64,000 nt of DNA from Lachnospiraceae bacterium UBA1760 (lineage in GTDB: Bacteria > Bacillota > Clostridia > Lachnospirales > Lachnospiraceae), in NCBI GenBank assembly GCA_002314775.1, contig DCHE01000014.1:51808-115807 (forward strand), in the 5' to 3' direction. Positions 25,340 through 33,591 of the stretch are shown piece after piece. The notes beneath the pieces were generated by a model, which saw only the letters and a list, made by a program, of their open reading frames with translations, was not told where the DNA came from and ran no database searches. Both the position numbers and the translations under genes were made by a program. Every line of letters starts with the position of its first letter. Within the stretch, counting starts at the first letter, position 1.

Positions 25340-26533
25340 ATGATTACTTGTAGAGATGTTTATAATTTAAAGCTTGACGGAGTGGAGCTTGTTGCTGGCG
25401 AGGCGGGCCTTGACAGAATTGTATCCTGGAGCTATATGGTACAGACTAGACCGTACTCGGACCATATGAACCGTGGTAATTTCGCACTTATTGTAGTTGA
25501 CTATAAAAGGTTTGACTTTGATGAGGTGGCGAAAAGCTTAGAGGAGCTGGTGGAGCTGCAGATTTCAGGCCTTGCAATTTCAGTTGTTGACGATAAGGAA
25601 CCGATACCCCAGGGGATAATCGACAGAGCAAATGAGTTGAAGCTGCCATTATTTTACATAAGGTGGGTTGGTGCATCCTTCGTAGACATTTCTCAAAGTA
25701 TTGGAACTCTGATTGCAGAGGATACCTTGAGGAACAAGAAAACAGGAGATTATCTCTACAATCTGTTGTTTGGCTATGCAATTAACCACAAGTATATTGA
25801 GAAGATATCTGGTCAGTTTGGACTTGATTTTAAGAAGCCCTACAGGGCTGGAATCATTGTGGTTGACAGGAAATATGGTGTAAACTTAGAGCAGGACGAG
25901 CATAATTACGAGTTTTATGGTAACTGTCTCAATAAGGAAGTAATGAACATGAAGGGTAAGCCTATGTTCATGCAGTTTCTCAATAAGTTTGTTCTTTTGT
26001 TTGAAGCAAGAGAGGATAAGGCGATTGAGCATGAGATAGAGAAGATACTTAGGGATATTGATAGCAGGCCTCAGTTCAAGGGATTGTTTAAAAGTACCTG
26101 TATCTTGGGGGCGGCCTACACGGACCCGAGCAAGTTTGGTCAAAGCTACGCAGAGGCGAAGAGTCTTATTCCAAAGAAGAATATACTTCCTAATCCGACC
26201 CATAAAAAGGTTATAAGTGCCAGTGCAATGGGTATATATAAGTATCTTTTTAACAGTGGAAATCAGAGGGAAATCCTGAATTATTGTGATAGCCGGCTTG
26301 AAAAACTCGAGGAATATGACCATGCAAATGGTACCTATCTTGTAGATACCCTTCTTGCCTTCTATATGAATGGATTTGCTGTGACTAGAACAGCAGAGGC
26401 ATTGTTTATACACAGAAATTCTCTTCAGGGAAGACTGAGCAAGATAGAAGAGCTTTTGGACATCGATATAAATGACTATATGGAATACTTAGATCTTGTT
26501 AACTGTATTCTGGTTAAGAAGCTAATGTACTAA
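25340..26533 (+). CDS. PucR-family transcriptional regulator
   Basis: A 397-residue regulator. The N-terminal PucR sensory region (about 1-120) starts ITCRDVYNLKLDGVELVAGE and contains the ANELKLPLFYIRW element. A middle GGDEF-related region follows. The C-terminal PucR helix-turn-helix reads TRTAEALFIHRNSLQGRLSKI. PucR proteins usually activate purine, amino-acid or amine catabolism genes in response to a pathway metabolite. The gene is followed by a terminator and then by the amino-acid transporter operon with a repeat-flanked promoter, which is its most likely target. Confidence 0.88.
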   Translation: MITCRDVYNLKLDGVELVAGEAGLDRIVSWSYMVQTRPYSDHMNRGNFALIVVDYKRFDFDEVAKSLEELVELQISGLAISVVDDKEPIPQGIIDRANELKLPLFYIRWVGASFVDISQSIGTLIAEDTLRNKKTGDYLYNLLFGYAINHKYIEKISGQFGLDFKKPYRAGIIVVDRKYGVNLEQDEHNYEFYGNCLNKEVMNMKGKPMFMQFLNKFVLLFEAREDKAIEHEIEKILRDIDSRPQFKGLFKSTCILGAAYTDPSKFGQSYAEAKSLIPKKNILPNPTHKKVISASAMGIYKYLFNSGNQREILNYCDSRLEKLEEYDHANGTYLVDTLLAFYMNGFAVTRTAEALFIHRNSLQGRLSKIEELLDIDINDYMEYLDLVNCILVKKLMY

Positions 26534-26580
26534 ATTAAATATCAGAGTTAAAGGCATAGGGGCCTTTGACTAAAACAGTG

Positions 26581-26627
26581 GCTGCAAGGCATCAATTATT
26601 GAATATGCTTTGCAGCTCTTTTTTTAT
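26581..26627 (+). terminator. Rho-independent terminator after the PucR gene
   Basis: GCTGCAAGGCAT pairs with ATGCTTTGCAGC (one G-U pair) around an AT-rich loop and is followed by CTCTTTTTTT. A small AAAGGC/GGCCTTT hairpin (26550-26567) precedes it. Confidence 0.8.
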
Positions 26628-26631
26628 ACAG

Positions 26632-26699
26632 CTGTGCAAAATGCACTGTACAAACTGTGCCAAATGCAAGTTGAAAGATAGTGTACTAATAATTATTAT
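26632..26699 (+). promoter_or_regulatory. Promoter of the amino-acid transporter operon with upstream direct repeats
   Basis: TTGAAA (26671-26676) and TATTAT (26694-26699) are 17 bp apart, a standard promoter. Just upstream, CTGTGCAAAATGCA (26632-26645) and CTGTGCCAAATGCA (26655-26668) form a direct repeat with one mismatch, 23 bp apart, ending next to the -35. This is where an activator such as the neighbouring PucR protein would bind. Confidence 0.5.
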
Positions 26700-26744
26700 A
26701 TGGACTATCAACAAAATAGCTATTTGAAATTGAAACAACGCGGG

Positions 26745-26768
26745 CGCAACAATTTACAAATTGTTGCG
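26745..26768 (+). promoter_or_regulatory. Perfect 24-base palindrome in the transporter leader
   Basis: CGCAACAATTT and AAATTGTTGCG are separated by AC. It lies downstream of the predicted start of transcription and 10 bases before the ribosome binding site. It can act as an operator in DNA or as a strong hairpin in the mRNA leader. Confidence 0.55.
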
Positions 26769-26791
26769 GTGTTCCAAGAAGGAGGCAGCTT

Positions 26792-27676
26792 ATGAAGAAG
26801 ACATTAAGAAAAATAATTACTTTAGCTATGACAGGTGCAATGCTTGTTACATCACTTACAGGATGTGGAGGAGCAGAAAAGACTACTGAAGCAAAGAAGA
26901 GTGACGACAAGGTATTAAAGGTTGGAATGGAATGTGCATACGCACCATTTAACTGGACTCAGGATACTGAGACAACCCCAGGAGGCTTCAAGGCAGTTAA
27001 GATATATGGTTCTGAGTTTTATGCATATGGCTACGATGTAGCAGTTGCACAGAAGCTTGCAGATGAGCTTGGAATGGAGCTTGAGATTCACAAGGTTGAG
27101 TGGTCATCAATCGGAACATCAATGGATGCTGGTGATTATGACTGTATCATAGCAGGTATGGGACGTACAGCAGAGAGAGAAAAATCGTATTCATTTACAA
27201 CTCCTTACTACTACAGAGATAACTGTATCGTAGTTAAGGAAGGCGGAAAATACGCAGATGTTACTAAGCTTTCAGAGTTAAATGGAACAGGCTGTATCCT
27301 TACAACACAGCTTGGAACTGGCTGGATTCCACTTCTCGACCAGGTTGAGGGTGCTTCTGTAGGAACAAACTTCGAGACAACCTCAGAGTGCTTCATGGCA
27401 ATAACAAGTGGAACAGCAGATGTATGTATCGTGGATCTTCCAACAGCTAAGTCTGCAGCACTTACAAACAAGGATTTAAAGATCATCGAGCTTGACGAGT
27501 CAGATACATTTACAGGTGATGACGAGATGGTAAATGTTTGTATCGCAACAAGAAAGGACGATACAGCACTTAGAGATAAGATTCAGGGAGCAATGGACAA
27601 GCTTGGCTGGAATGACAAGGCTAAGATGGACGAGCTTATGTCAACAGTTATCAACGAGCAGCCAGCAGCTAATTAA
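26792..27676 (+). CDS. Amino-acid ABC transporter substrate-binding lipoprotein
   Basis: A 294-residue solute-binding protein of the polar amino-acid family. The lipobox is LTGC. The mature protein shows VGMECAYAPFNWTQ, then YGYDVAVAQKLADELGMELE, DYDCIIAGMGRTAEREKSYSF and the ligand-binding GTADVCIVDLPTAK region. It delivers an amino acid to the permease encoded next. The gene has an AAGGAGG site and its own regulated promoter. The specificity cannot be read off; the aminotransferase downstream suggests an amino acid or omega-amino acid that is then catabolised. Confidence 0.92.
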   Translation: MKKTLRKIITLAMTGAMLVTSLTGCGGAEKTTEAKKSDDKVLKVGMECAYAPFNWTQDTETTPGGFKAVKIYGSEFYAYGYDVAVAQKLADELGMELEIHKVEWSSIGTSMDAGDYDCIIAGMGRTAEREKSYSFTTPYYYRDNCIVVKEGGKYADVTKLSELNGTGCILTTQLGTGWIPLLDQVEGASVGTNFETTSECFMAITSGTADVCIVDLPTAKSAALTNKDLKIIELDESDTFTGDDEMVNVCIATRKDDTALRDKIQGAMDKLGWNDKAKMDELMSTVINEQPAAN

Positions 27677-27686
27677 TAGATGATTT

Positions 27687-27714
27687 CTGGCAGGCACGTG
27701 AAAATGCCTGCCAG
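27687..27714 (+). other. Intercistronic hairpin after the binding-protein gene
   Basis: CTGGCAGGCA and TGCCTGCCAG pair perfectly over 10 bp with an eight-base loop and no T run. As in the mgl operon, this probably keeps binding-protein mRNA in excess. Confidence 0.7.
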
Positions 27715-27753
27715 CTTACTTAAAACAGAGAGCAATGAACGAGAGGTGAACTT

Positions 27754-28518
27754 ATGATACTATTCAATATTAATGACCCAACTACATCGCTTGAGTGGAT
27801 TCTCTTCATGGCAAAGAAATACCAGAAAATGTTTTTGGACGGAACAATACTCACACTGAAGATAGCAATTATAGGAACTCTTTTGGGATTTGTTCTGGGA
27901 TATGCAATAGGAATTATTCAGGATGTAAAGATTAGCAAGGGAGATTTCTTCCTAAAAAAGATAATACTTAGAATTGTGAAAGCTGTTGCAGCGGTGTATG
28001 TAGAGGTATTCAGAGATACACCAATGATAGTACAGGCCATGGTTATCTACTACGGTCTTAGAACAGCAGGAATCGAGATGACGACTTATTTTGCAGGTAT
28101 TTTAATCACAGTGTTAAATACCGGAGCATATATGGCAGAGACAGTAAGAGCCGGTATTGGTTCTATTGAACTTGGCCAGAGAGAGGGAGCCTGGGCGATG
28201 GGAATGTCTCCTATGAAGACTATGATTTATGTAGTTCTTCCACAGGCAGTAAGAAATATCCTTCCGGAAATGTGTAACACATTTTCAACAAACTTAAAAA
28301 TGACATCAGTACTTAACGTTATTGCTGTGCAGGAGCTTTTCATGGCAGCAAAAACAGTTGGAGGTATTTACTATAAATACTTTGAGGCTTATCTGGTAAT
28401 TGCAGTTATCTACTTCGTTCTCTGCTTCATCTTCAACAGAATCTTCAAGCTTGTTGAGAAGAAGCTTCAGGGTACTAAGGATTATGCACTTGCAGTTGAG
28501 TATATGGACAACCAGTAG
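27754..28518 (+). CDS. Amino-acid ABC transporter permease
   Basis: A 254-residue permease of the HisMQ/GlnP family with about five transmembrane helices. The first is in GTILTLKIAIIGTLLGFVLG, and EVFRDTPMIVQAMVIYYGLR matches the family's conserved opening. The ATPase-coupling loop is REGAWAMGMSPMKTMIYVVL with the following PQAVRNILPE. A long insert between the first two helices (DVKISKGDFFLKKI) is slightly unusual. The gene ends 11 bp before the ATPase gene, confirming one transcript. Confidence 0.93.
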   Translation: MILFNINDPTTSLEWILFMAKKYQKMFLDGTILTLKIAIIGTLLGFVLGYAIGIIQDVKISKGDFFLKKIILRIVKAVAAVYVEVFRDTPMIVQAMVIYYGLRTAGIEMTTYFAGILITVLNTGAYMAETVRAGIGSIELGQREGAWAMGMSPMKTMIYVVLPQAVRNILPEMCNTFSTNLKMTSVLNVIAVQELFMAAKTVGGIYYKYFEAYLVIAVIYFVLCFIFNRIFKLVEKKLQGTKDYALAVEYMDNQ

Positions 28519-28529
28519 GAGGTGACGAT

Positions 28530-29270
28530 ATGGGAGAAGCAATTATTTCAATTCAGGAGCTTAGCAAGTCCTTCGGAGATCACGAGGTACTTAGAAAAAT
28601 TGATATTGACATCGAGAAGGGTGAGATAATTTGCATTGTCGGATCCTCAGGCTCAGGAAAATCCACATTACTCAGATGTGTAAATAAGCTGGAGAAGCAG
28701 ACCACGGGAAAGATTATGTTCCATGGCAAGGAGGTCAGGGATGTTCAGAAGGACATCAACCGCTACAGATCAAAGGTAGGAATGGTGTTCCAGTCCTTCA
28801 ACCTCTTCAACAACCTTACAGTATTAGAAAACTGTATGCTATGCACCAGAAAGGTATTAAAGATATCTAAGGAGGAGGCCTTTGACAGAGCAATCTCACA
28901 TCTTAAGGAGGTTGGAATGGCGCCTTATATAAATGCCATGCCTTCTCAGCTTTCAGGTGGTCAGAAGCAGAGAGTTGCAATCGCAAGGTCTCTCTGTATG
29001 AACCCGGAGGTGCTGCTCTTTGACGAGCCAACCTCAGCCCTTGACCCGGAGATGGTAGGAGAGGTTTTAAATGTTATGAAGGAGCTTGCAACCACCGGAC
29101 TTACAATGATTATCGTAACTCACGAGATGGCCTTTGCCAGGGATGTATCCACAAGAACCATTTTTATGGATCAGGGATATGTTGCTGAGGATGCAAAGCC
29201 ACAGGAGCTTTTCACTAATCCAAAGAATCCGAGAACGAGAGAATTCCTCAGCAGATATCTTGCTGGATAG
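28530..29270 (+). CDS. Amino-acid ABC transporter ATPase
   Basis: A 246-residue GlnQ/HisP-type ATPase: Walker A GSSGSGKSTLL, Q loop VFQSFNLF, signature SQLSGGQKQRVAIARS, Walker B VLLFDEPTSALD and the switch histidine in IIVTHEMAFA. It drives the permease encoded just upstream. The start has GGAGGTG nine bases before the ATG. Confidence 0.95.
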   Translation: MGEAIISIQELSKSFGDHEVLRKIDIDIEKGEIICIVGSSGSGKSTLLRCVNKLEKQTTGKIMFHGKEVRDVQKDINRYRSKVGMVFQSFNLFNNLTVLENCMLCTRKVLKISKEEAFDRAISHLKEVGMAPYINAMPSQLSGGQKQRVAIARSLCMNPEVLLFDEPTSALDPEMVGEVLNVMKELATTGLTMIIVTHEMAFARDVSTRTIFMDQGYVAEDAKPQELFTNPKNPRTREFLSRYLAG

Positions 29271-29336
29271 GAGGAACATCATGACGCCAGTCATGATTTA
29301 GGATATTTCTGATTAGAATTAAAGGAGGTAGTATAA

Positions 29337-29993
29337 ATGGATAATTTTGTTGTAACCTTTGCAAGAGGCTTTGGTACAGGTGGAAAAGAGATTGCATCAA
29401 AGCTTGCGAAGGACTTAGGAATACATTGTTATGAGAACAGAATTCTCACTCTTGCCAGCCAGATGAGTGGCTTGGACGAGAAGCTTTTCAGGCAGGTTAA
29501 TGAGAAGATTGTGAAGCAGGACGGCTTTTCCAGCTTCTTAAAGGGCCTTCCAAGAGCAAAGAAATATATCGCCAGAAATGAGAAATTCGTGTCTGATGAC
29601 AAGCTCTTCGAGTACCAGTGTCAGATAATTAAGAACCTCGCTGACACAGAACCCTGTGTAATCGTAGGAAAATGTGCAGATTACGTACTCAAGGGAAGAC
29701 CAAATGTTGTGAGTATTTATATAGAGGCTCCCAGAGATTTCTGTGTAAAGAGAACTATGGACAACATGGGAGTGACTAGTGAGGTTGCAAATGCAACTAT
29801 CACTCAGACAGATCAGTTTAGAGCAGACTATTATAAATACTATACAAAGGGTAACTACTGGACAAACCCGGTTAACTACGACCTTACAATAAACAGTGAG
29901 AAGGCCGGAATTGAGGGAAGCGTGAAGCTTATCGAGGAGTACCTCATAATCAAGGGACTTATCACAAGAGAGATGCTTGGTGAGAAGGAATAA
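29337..29993 (+). CDS. Cytidylate-kinase-like protein
   Basis: A 218-residue protein of the cytidylate kinase-like (Cytidylate_kin2) family. The P-loop region is GFGTGGKEIASKLAKDLG, a G-rich variant that lacks the GKS/GKT end of a standard Walker A, as in this family. VIVGKCADYVL and the LID-like region FCVKRTMDNMG follow. The family's substrate is not settled. It sits in the transporter-aminotransferase cluster with its own AGGAGG site and may be regulatory or unrelated to the amino-acid pathway. Confidence 0.8.
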   Translation: MDNFVVTFARGFGTGGKEIASKLAKDLGIHCYENRILTLASQMSGLDEKLFRQVNEKIVKQDGFSSFLKGLPRAKKYIARNEKFVSDDKLFEYQCQIIKNLADTEPCVIVGKCADYVLKGRPNVVSIYIEAPRDFCVKRTMDNMGVTSEVANATITQTDQFRADYYKYYTKGNYWTNPVNYDLTINSEKAGIEGSVKLIEEYLIIKGLITREMLGEKE

Positions 29994-30093
29994 ATCTAAA
30001 AATAAAAATGATAAGAGTTGGTGCAGCTACCATAAGCCATTGTTAAGAAGAATCACTGAATGACTAAGGCATACACCAGAAATGGAGGCAAGT

Positions 30094-31308
30094 ATGAAAT
30101 TACAGGATACAGAATTTACAGCAGAGGAAATAAAGGAAAAGGCAAGCAAGTATATGATCGAGACCTACGAGAGATTCGATTTTCTTGCAGAGACAGCGAA
30201 GGACCAGTACATTTACGACGAAAAGGGTGAAAAGTACTTGGATTTCTACGCAGGAATCGCAGTTAACTCAGCAGGTAACTGTAATGAGAAGGTCGTAAAT
30301 GCAGTGGTTGAGCAGGCCAAGACACTTATGCACACCTTCAACTATCCATACACAATTCCTCAGGCACTTCTCGCAGAGAAGGTTTGTACAACAATAGGAA
30401 TGGACAAGATTTTCTACCAGAACTCAGGTACTGAGGCAAATGAAGCCATGATAAAGATGGCGAGAAAGTATGGTATTGAGAAGTACGGTCCAAATCATTA
30501 CCACATCGTAACAGCAAAGATGGGCTTCCACGGCAGAACCTTCGGTGCAATGTCAGCAACAGGTCAGCCTGGAAATGGCTGCCAGGTGGGCTTTGGTCCT
30601 ATGACCTACGGCTTCTCCTATGCACCTTACAATAACCTTCAGGCCTTCAAGGATGCCTGCACGGAGAACACAATCGCCATCATGATTGAGCCAGTACAGG
30701 GCGAGGGTGGTGTTCATCCTGCAACAATGGAATTCATGAAGGGACTTCGTGAATTCTGTGATGAGAAGGGAATGCTTCTTCTCCTCGATGAGGTACAGAC
30801 AGGCTGGTGCAGAACTGGAAATGTAATGAGCTTTATGAATTACGGTATTAAGCCAGACATCGTATCTATGGCAAAGGCTCTCGGCGGTGGAATGCCAATA
30901 GGCGCAATCTGTGCAACCGAGGAGGTTTCAAAGGCCTTCTCAGCAGGCTCACATGGAACAACCTTCGGTGGTCACCCAGTTAGCTGTGCAGCAGCACTCG
31001 CTCAGGTAGACGAGCTATTAAGCAGAGATTTAGCTGGAAATGCAGCCAAGATGGGTGCATACTTCATGGATAAATTAAAGACTCTTCCTCATGTTAAGGA
31101 GGTAAGAGGCCAGGGACTTTTGGTTGGTGTTGAGTTTGATGATACAATCGGCGGAGTTGATGTAAAGCATGAATGTATCAAGAGACATCTGCTTATAACA
31201 GCAATCGGAGCACATACAATCCGTATGGTTCCACCACTTATCATTGATGAGAAGGACTGTGACGAGGCAGTCAGAATCATTGGTGAGTCTATTGCAGCAC
31301 TTGCATAA
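30094..31308 (+). CDS. Class III pyridoxal-phosphate aminotransferase (ornithine/GABA type)
   Basis: A 404-residue aminotransferase of the acetylornithine/4-aminobutyrate class. YQNSGTEANEAMIKMARKY binds the cofactor phosphate, LLLDEVQTGWCRTG holds the Asp that binds the pyridine nitrogen, and the Schiff-base Lys is in SMAKALGGGMP (about residue 261). TTFGGHPVSCAAAL follows. The ATG at 30094 has GGAGG five bases before it; the frame extends to 30082 but without its own site. Arginine biosynthesis genes are absent nearby. The setting with a transporter, a PucR regulator and an alcohol dehydrogenase suggests catabolic removal of a terminal amino group to give a semialdehyde; this is inference. 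Confidence 0.85.
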   Translation: MKLQDTEFTAEEIKEKASKYMIETYERFDFLAETAKDQYIYDEKGEKYLDFYAGIAVNSAGNCNEKVVNAVVEQAKTLMHTFNYPYTIPQALLAEKVCTTIGMDKIFYQNSGTEANEAMIKMARKYGIEKYGPNHYHIVTAKMGFHGRTFGAMSATGQPGNGCQVGFGPMTYGFSYAPYNNLQAFKDACTENTIAIMIEPVQGEGGVHPATMEFMKGLREFCDEKGMLLLLDEVQTGWCRTGNVMSFMNYGIKPDIVSMAKALGGGMPIGAICATEEVSKAFSAGSHGTTFGGHPVSCAAALAQVDELLSRDLAGNAAKMGAYFMDKLKTLPHVKEVRGQGLLVGVEFDDTIGGVDVKHECIKRHLLITAIGAHTIRMVPPLIIDEKDCDEAVRIIGESIAALA

Positions 31309-31323
31309 TAAATAAGCTTAAAC

Positions 31324-31364
31324 CGTGGCAAGGGGGTTTTATTAGATAAGGCTTCTTTGCCACG
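31324..31364 (+). other. Hairpin between the aminotransferase and dehydrogenase genes
   Basis: CGTGGCAA pairs with TTGCCACG around a 25-base loop that holds a T-rich stretch. It may be a weak terminator or a processing site within the cluster. Confidence 0.5.
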
Positions 31365-31384
31365 TATATTTTAGGAGGAACATT

Positions 31385-32536
31385 ATGACAGATTTTAGTT
31401 TTTCAATACCACAGAATATAATATTTGGAAATGGAAGCCTCAGTAAGCTCCCAGAGCTTTGTGCAAAGCTTGGAGGAAAGAAGGGCTTTATCATATCAGG
31501 ACCACACTTAAATAAGATAGGTATGGTAAAAAAATGTATAGATGCACTTGGTGCCATGGGGATAGAGTGCGATGCATTTACAGAGACCGAGGGAAATCCC
31601 AGCACGACAACAGTTGACAAGGCAACGGAAAAATATAAGAAATGTGGTGCAGATTTTATAGTAGCCTTTGGTGGCGGCTCGCCCCTTGATACAGCCAAGG
31701 CAGTGGCAGTGCTTGCAACCTTTGGTGGCAAAATAACTGACTATGAGGGCGGTGGCAAGGTCGCAGGACCGGTAGTTCCGATGATTGCAATTCCAACAAC
31801 TGCAGGAACCGGCTCGGAAGTAACTTCCTTTTCTGTTATCACAGACCACAGCAGAAATTATAAGCTGACTGTTTCAAGCAATTATCTGCTGCCAGAGTAC
31901 GCAATCCTTGATCCAGAGCTTATCTATTCAGTTCCATTTAAAACAGCAGCTGCCTGTGGTGTAGATGCGATGGTTCATGCCCTTGAGGCGTACATTTCCC
32001 TTGCAGCTTCACCATTTTCGGAGATGTTTTCCCTTAAAGCACTTGAATTAATCGGCAGAAGCATAAGAGCTTACGTTGCAAATCGCAGCAATAAGAAGTC
32101 AGCAGAGGATATGATGCTTGGCTCACTTCTTGCGGGCATTGCATTTTCCCATGCAAGGCTTGGCGATGTACACGCTATGAGCCATCCAGTAAGCGCGTAC
32201 TTTGATGTACCACATGGAGTTGCAAATGCAATAATCCTTCCAGAGGTGGTAAGCTTCAATGCACTTTCTGATACAGGCAAGTACTACGATATTTACAGAT
32301 GTATAAGCAAATGTCCGGTTGATAGCTCTATCTTCTCTCCAGAAATGCTTGTGGAGGAGCTTAAGCTTCTAAATAAAGAACTGGGTATCCCTGAAAAGCT
32401 TAAGGACGCAGGAGTTGATGATAAATACTTTGATGCGATGGCGGATGACGCTATGAAGAGTGGAAATATCAGCGTAAATCCAAGAACTACGGTTAAGGCA
32501 GATATTATAAATATGTATATTAATCTGTATATGTAA
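31385..32536 (+). CDS. Iron-containing alcohol dehydrogenase
   Basis: A 383-residue group III dehydrogenase. The NAD(P)-binding part has the family signature AFGGGSPLDTAKA and TAGTGSEVTSFSVI. The metal-binding part has CGVDAMVHALEAY, HAMSHPVSAYFDVPHG with the His ligands, and a YMNLYM-like C-terminal end. It would interconvert an aldehyde and alcohol with NAD(P)H. It lies 76 bp after the aminotransferase, so reduction of the semialdehyde made there (for example succinic semialdehyde to 4-hydroxybutyrate) is an attractive guess. AGGAGG precedes the ATG. Confidence 0.9.
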   Translation: MTDFSFSIPQNIIFGNGSLSKLPELCAKLGGKKGFIISGPHLNKIGMVKKCIDALGAMGIECDAFTETEGNPSTTTVDKATEKYKKCGADFIVAFGGGSPLDTAKAVAVLATFGGKITDYEGGGKVAGPVVPMIAIPTTAGTGSEVTSFSVITDHSRNYKLTVSSNYLLPEYAILDPELIYSVPFKTAAACGVDAMVHALEAYISLAASPFSEMFSLKALELIGRSIRAYVANRSNKKSAEDMMLGSLLAGIAFSHARLGDVHAMSHPVSAYFDVPHGVANAIILPEVVSFNALSDTGKYYDIYRCISKCPVDSSIFSPEMLVEELKLLNKELGIPEKLKDAGVDDKYFDAMADDAMKSGNISVNPRTTVKADIINMYINLYM

Positions 32537-32715
32537 ATTAAATCCTCCAAAACAATCGAGTATGTTTCGTAAACCACAGGTTTATTGCACCAATACTAAA
32601 GTAATGATATATTATGGTCAGTGACACAAAAAAGACAAGGGCGAAGACATAAAGGTGATCTTTGCAAAATAAGCTTTGCAAAATGAGCGTAAGAGTATGT
32701 ACGGAGGTATTTTTT

Positions 32716-33228
32716 ATGCAGAAGATGACATCAGCATATGCAAACAAACTATTAAGAAGCTTGGAGGAGGATAAAAGCTTTTGGACCAATAAGGAGCTAA
32801 CATCCTGCACCTATGTGGCAGCAGTGAATGAGGCGCCTGTAATCCCTGAGTATGATTACAAGGAGGTTGCAGCTACCATTTCCGCAATAGATGAGAAGAT
32901 GGCTACAATAAAGCATGCAATTAACCTTGCAAATGCAACATCACTGGTTCAGGTTGGCGAACAATCTATGACAATTGACACAATCTTAGTTAAGATGGCG
33001 CAGTTAAACAAGAGAAAGACATTTCTCGATGAACTTAGAAAGAAGCTTCCAAAGGAGAGAGAGGAGCCTAGATACGGCGCTAGAAATGCCTCTCCAGAGT
33101 ACCGATATATCAATTACGACCTTGATTTAATCAAGAGTGATTACGAGGCAGTATCAAAGACCATTATGGACATGCAGATGGCTCTTGATATCTATAACCA
33201 GACTGTTCAGTTTGAAGTAGATATTTAA
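32716..33228 (+). CDS. DIP1984/septicolysin-like helical protein
   Basis: A 170-residue soluble, mainly helical protein: MTSAYANKLLRSLEEDKSF, then INLANATSLVQVGEQSMTI, LVKMAQLNKRKTFLDEL, and YINYDLDLIKSDYEAVSKT. The N-A-T plus long paired helices pattern resembles the DIP1984 (septicolysin) family, whose function is unknown. The resemblance is by eye. CGGAGG lies before the ATG at 32716; the open frame upstream to 32662 lacks a ribosome binding site. It appears to be a single gene. Confidence 0.5.
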   Translation: MQKMTSAYANKLLRSLEEDKSFWTNKELTSCTYVAAVNEAPVIPEYDYKEVAATISAIDEKMATIKHAINLANATSLVQVGEQSMTIDTILVKMAQLNKRKTFLDELRKKLPKEREEPRYGARNASPEYRYINYDLDLIKSDYEAVSKTIMDMQMALDIYNQTVQFEVDI

Positions 33229-33239
33229 GATAAATGCTT

Positions 33240-33457
33240 TCCGTTCAGGGTTTCATATCCATACAGGATCTCTAGTGTTAGAGTTCAGTGTTATTGGTTG
33301 TCCGTTTTTTGTTATTAAAACGCAGGTTAAGGTTCAAAAAATACTGTTTAAAAAGGGACGATTTTTTTCGAAATCCTGATAAAAACCGGCAGGAAACTGC
33401 AATGCTCGCGGTTCGGTTACAAGGCATGGGGCAGAGATTAATTCTCTGCCCTTTTTC
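33240..33457 (+). ncRNA. Candidate structured RNA ending in an intrinsic terminator
   Basis: The 363-bp gap 33229-33591 holds several local hairpins: CTCTA-gtgt-TAGAG, AACCG ... CGGTT enclosing GCAG-GAAA-CTGC, and a terminator GGGCAGAGA/TCTCTGCCC with TTTTT (33429-33456). The length of about 200 bases could fit a 6S-type RNA or a small regulator, but I cannot assign a family. An 86-codon open frame here has no ribosome binding site and is not a gene. The terminator itself is clear. Confidence 0.35.
33429..33456 (+). terminator. Intrinsic terminator
   Basis: GGGCAGAGA and TCTCTGCCC form a 9-bp stem with a five-base loop, followed by CTTTTTC. It lies 200 bases after the DIP1984-like gene and ends either that transcript or the candidate RNA. 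Confidence 0.85.
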
Positions 33458-33591
33458 TATTATTGTTATTGGTATTTGTTTACATTGCTTTATTTGTGTA
33501 TTAGAATTAATTGTATTAGTTGAAAAGAGAAGCGGGAATAGGCTTTAGATATGATTTTTTGAAGAATTAGCAGAGGACAAGGAGGGATGAT

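Noticed and set aside
30094..31308. Acetylornithine aminotransferase of arginine synthesis (argD)
   Set aside because: Motifs do not separate ArgD from GABA-type enzymes, and no arginine gene is near; the catabolic neighbours argue against giving that name.
33288..33548. 86-codon open frame between the DIP1984-like gene and the repeat membrane protein
   Set aside because: It has no ribosome binding site, its product has no coherent pattern, and it runs through a clear intrinsic terminator.
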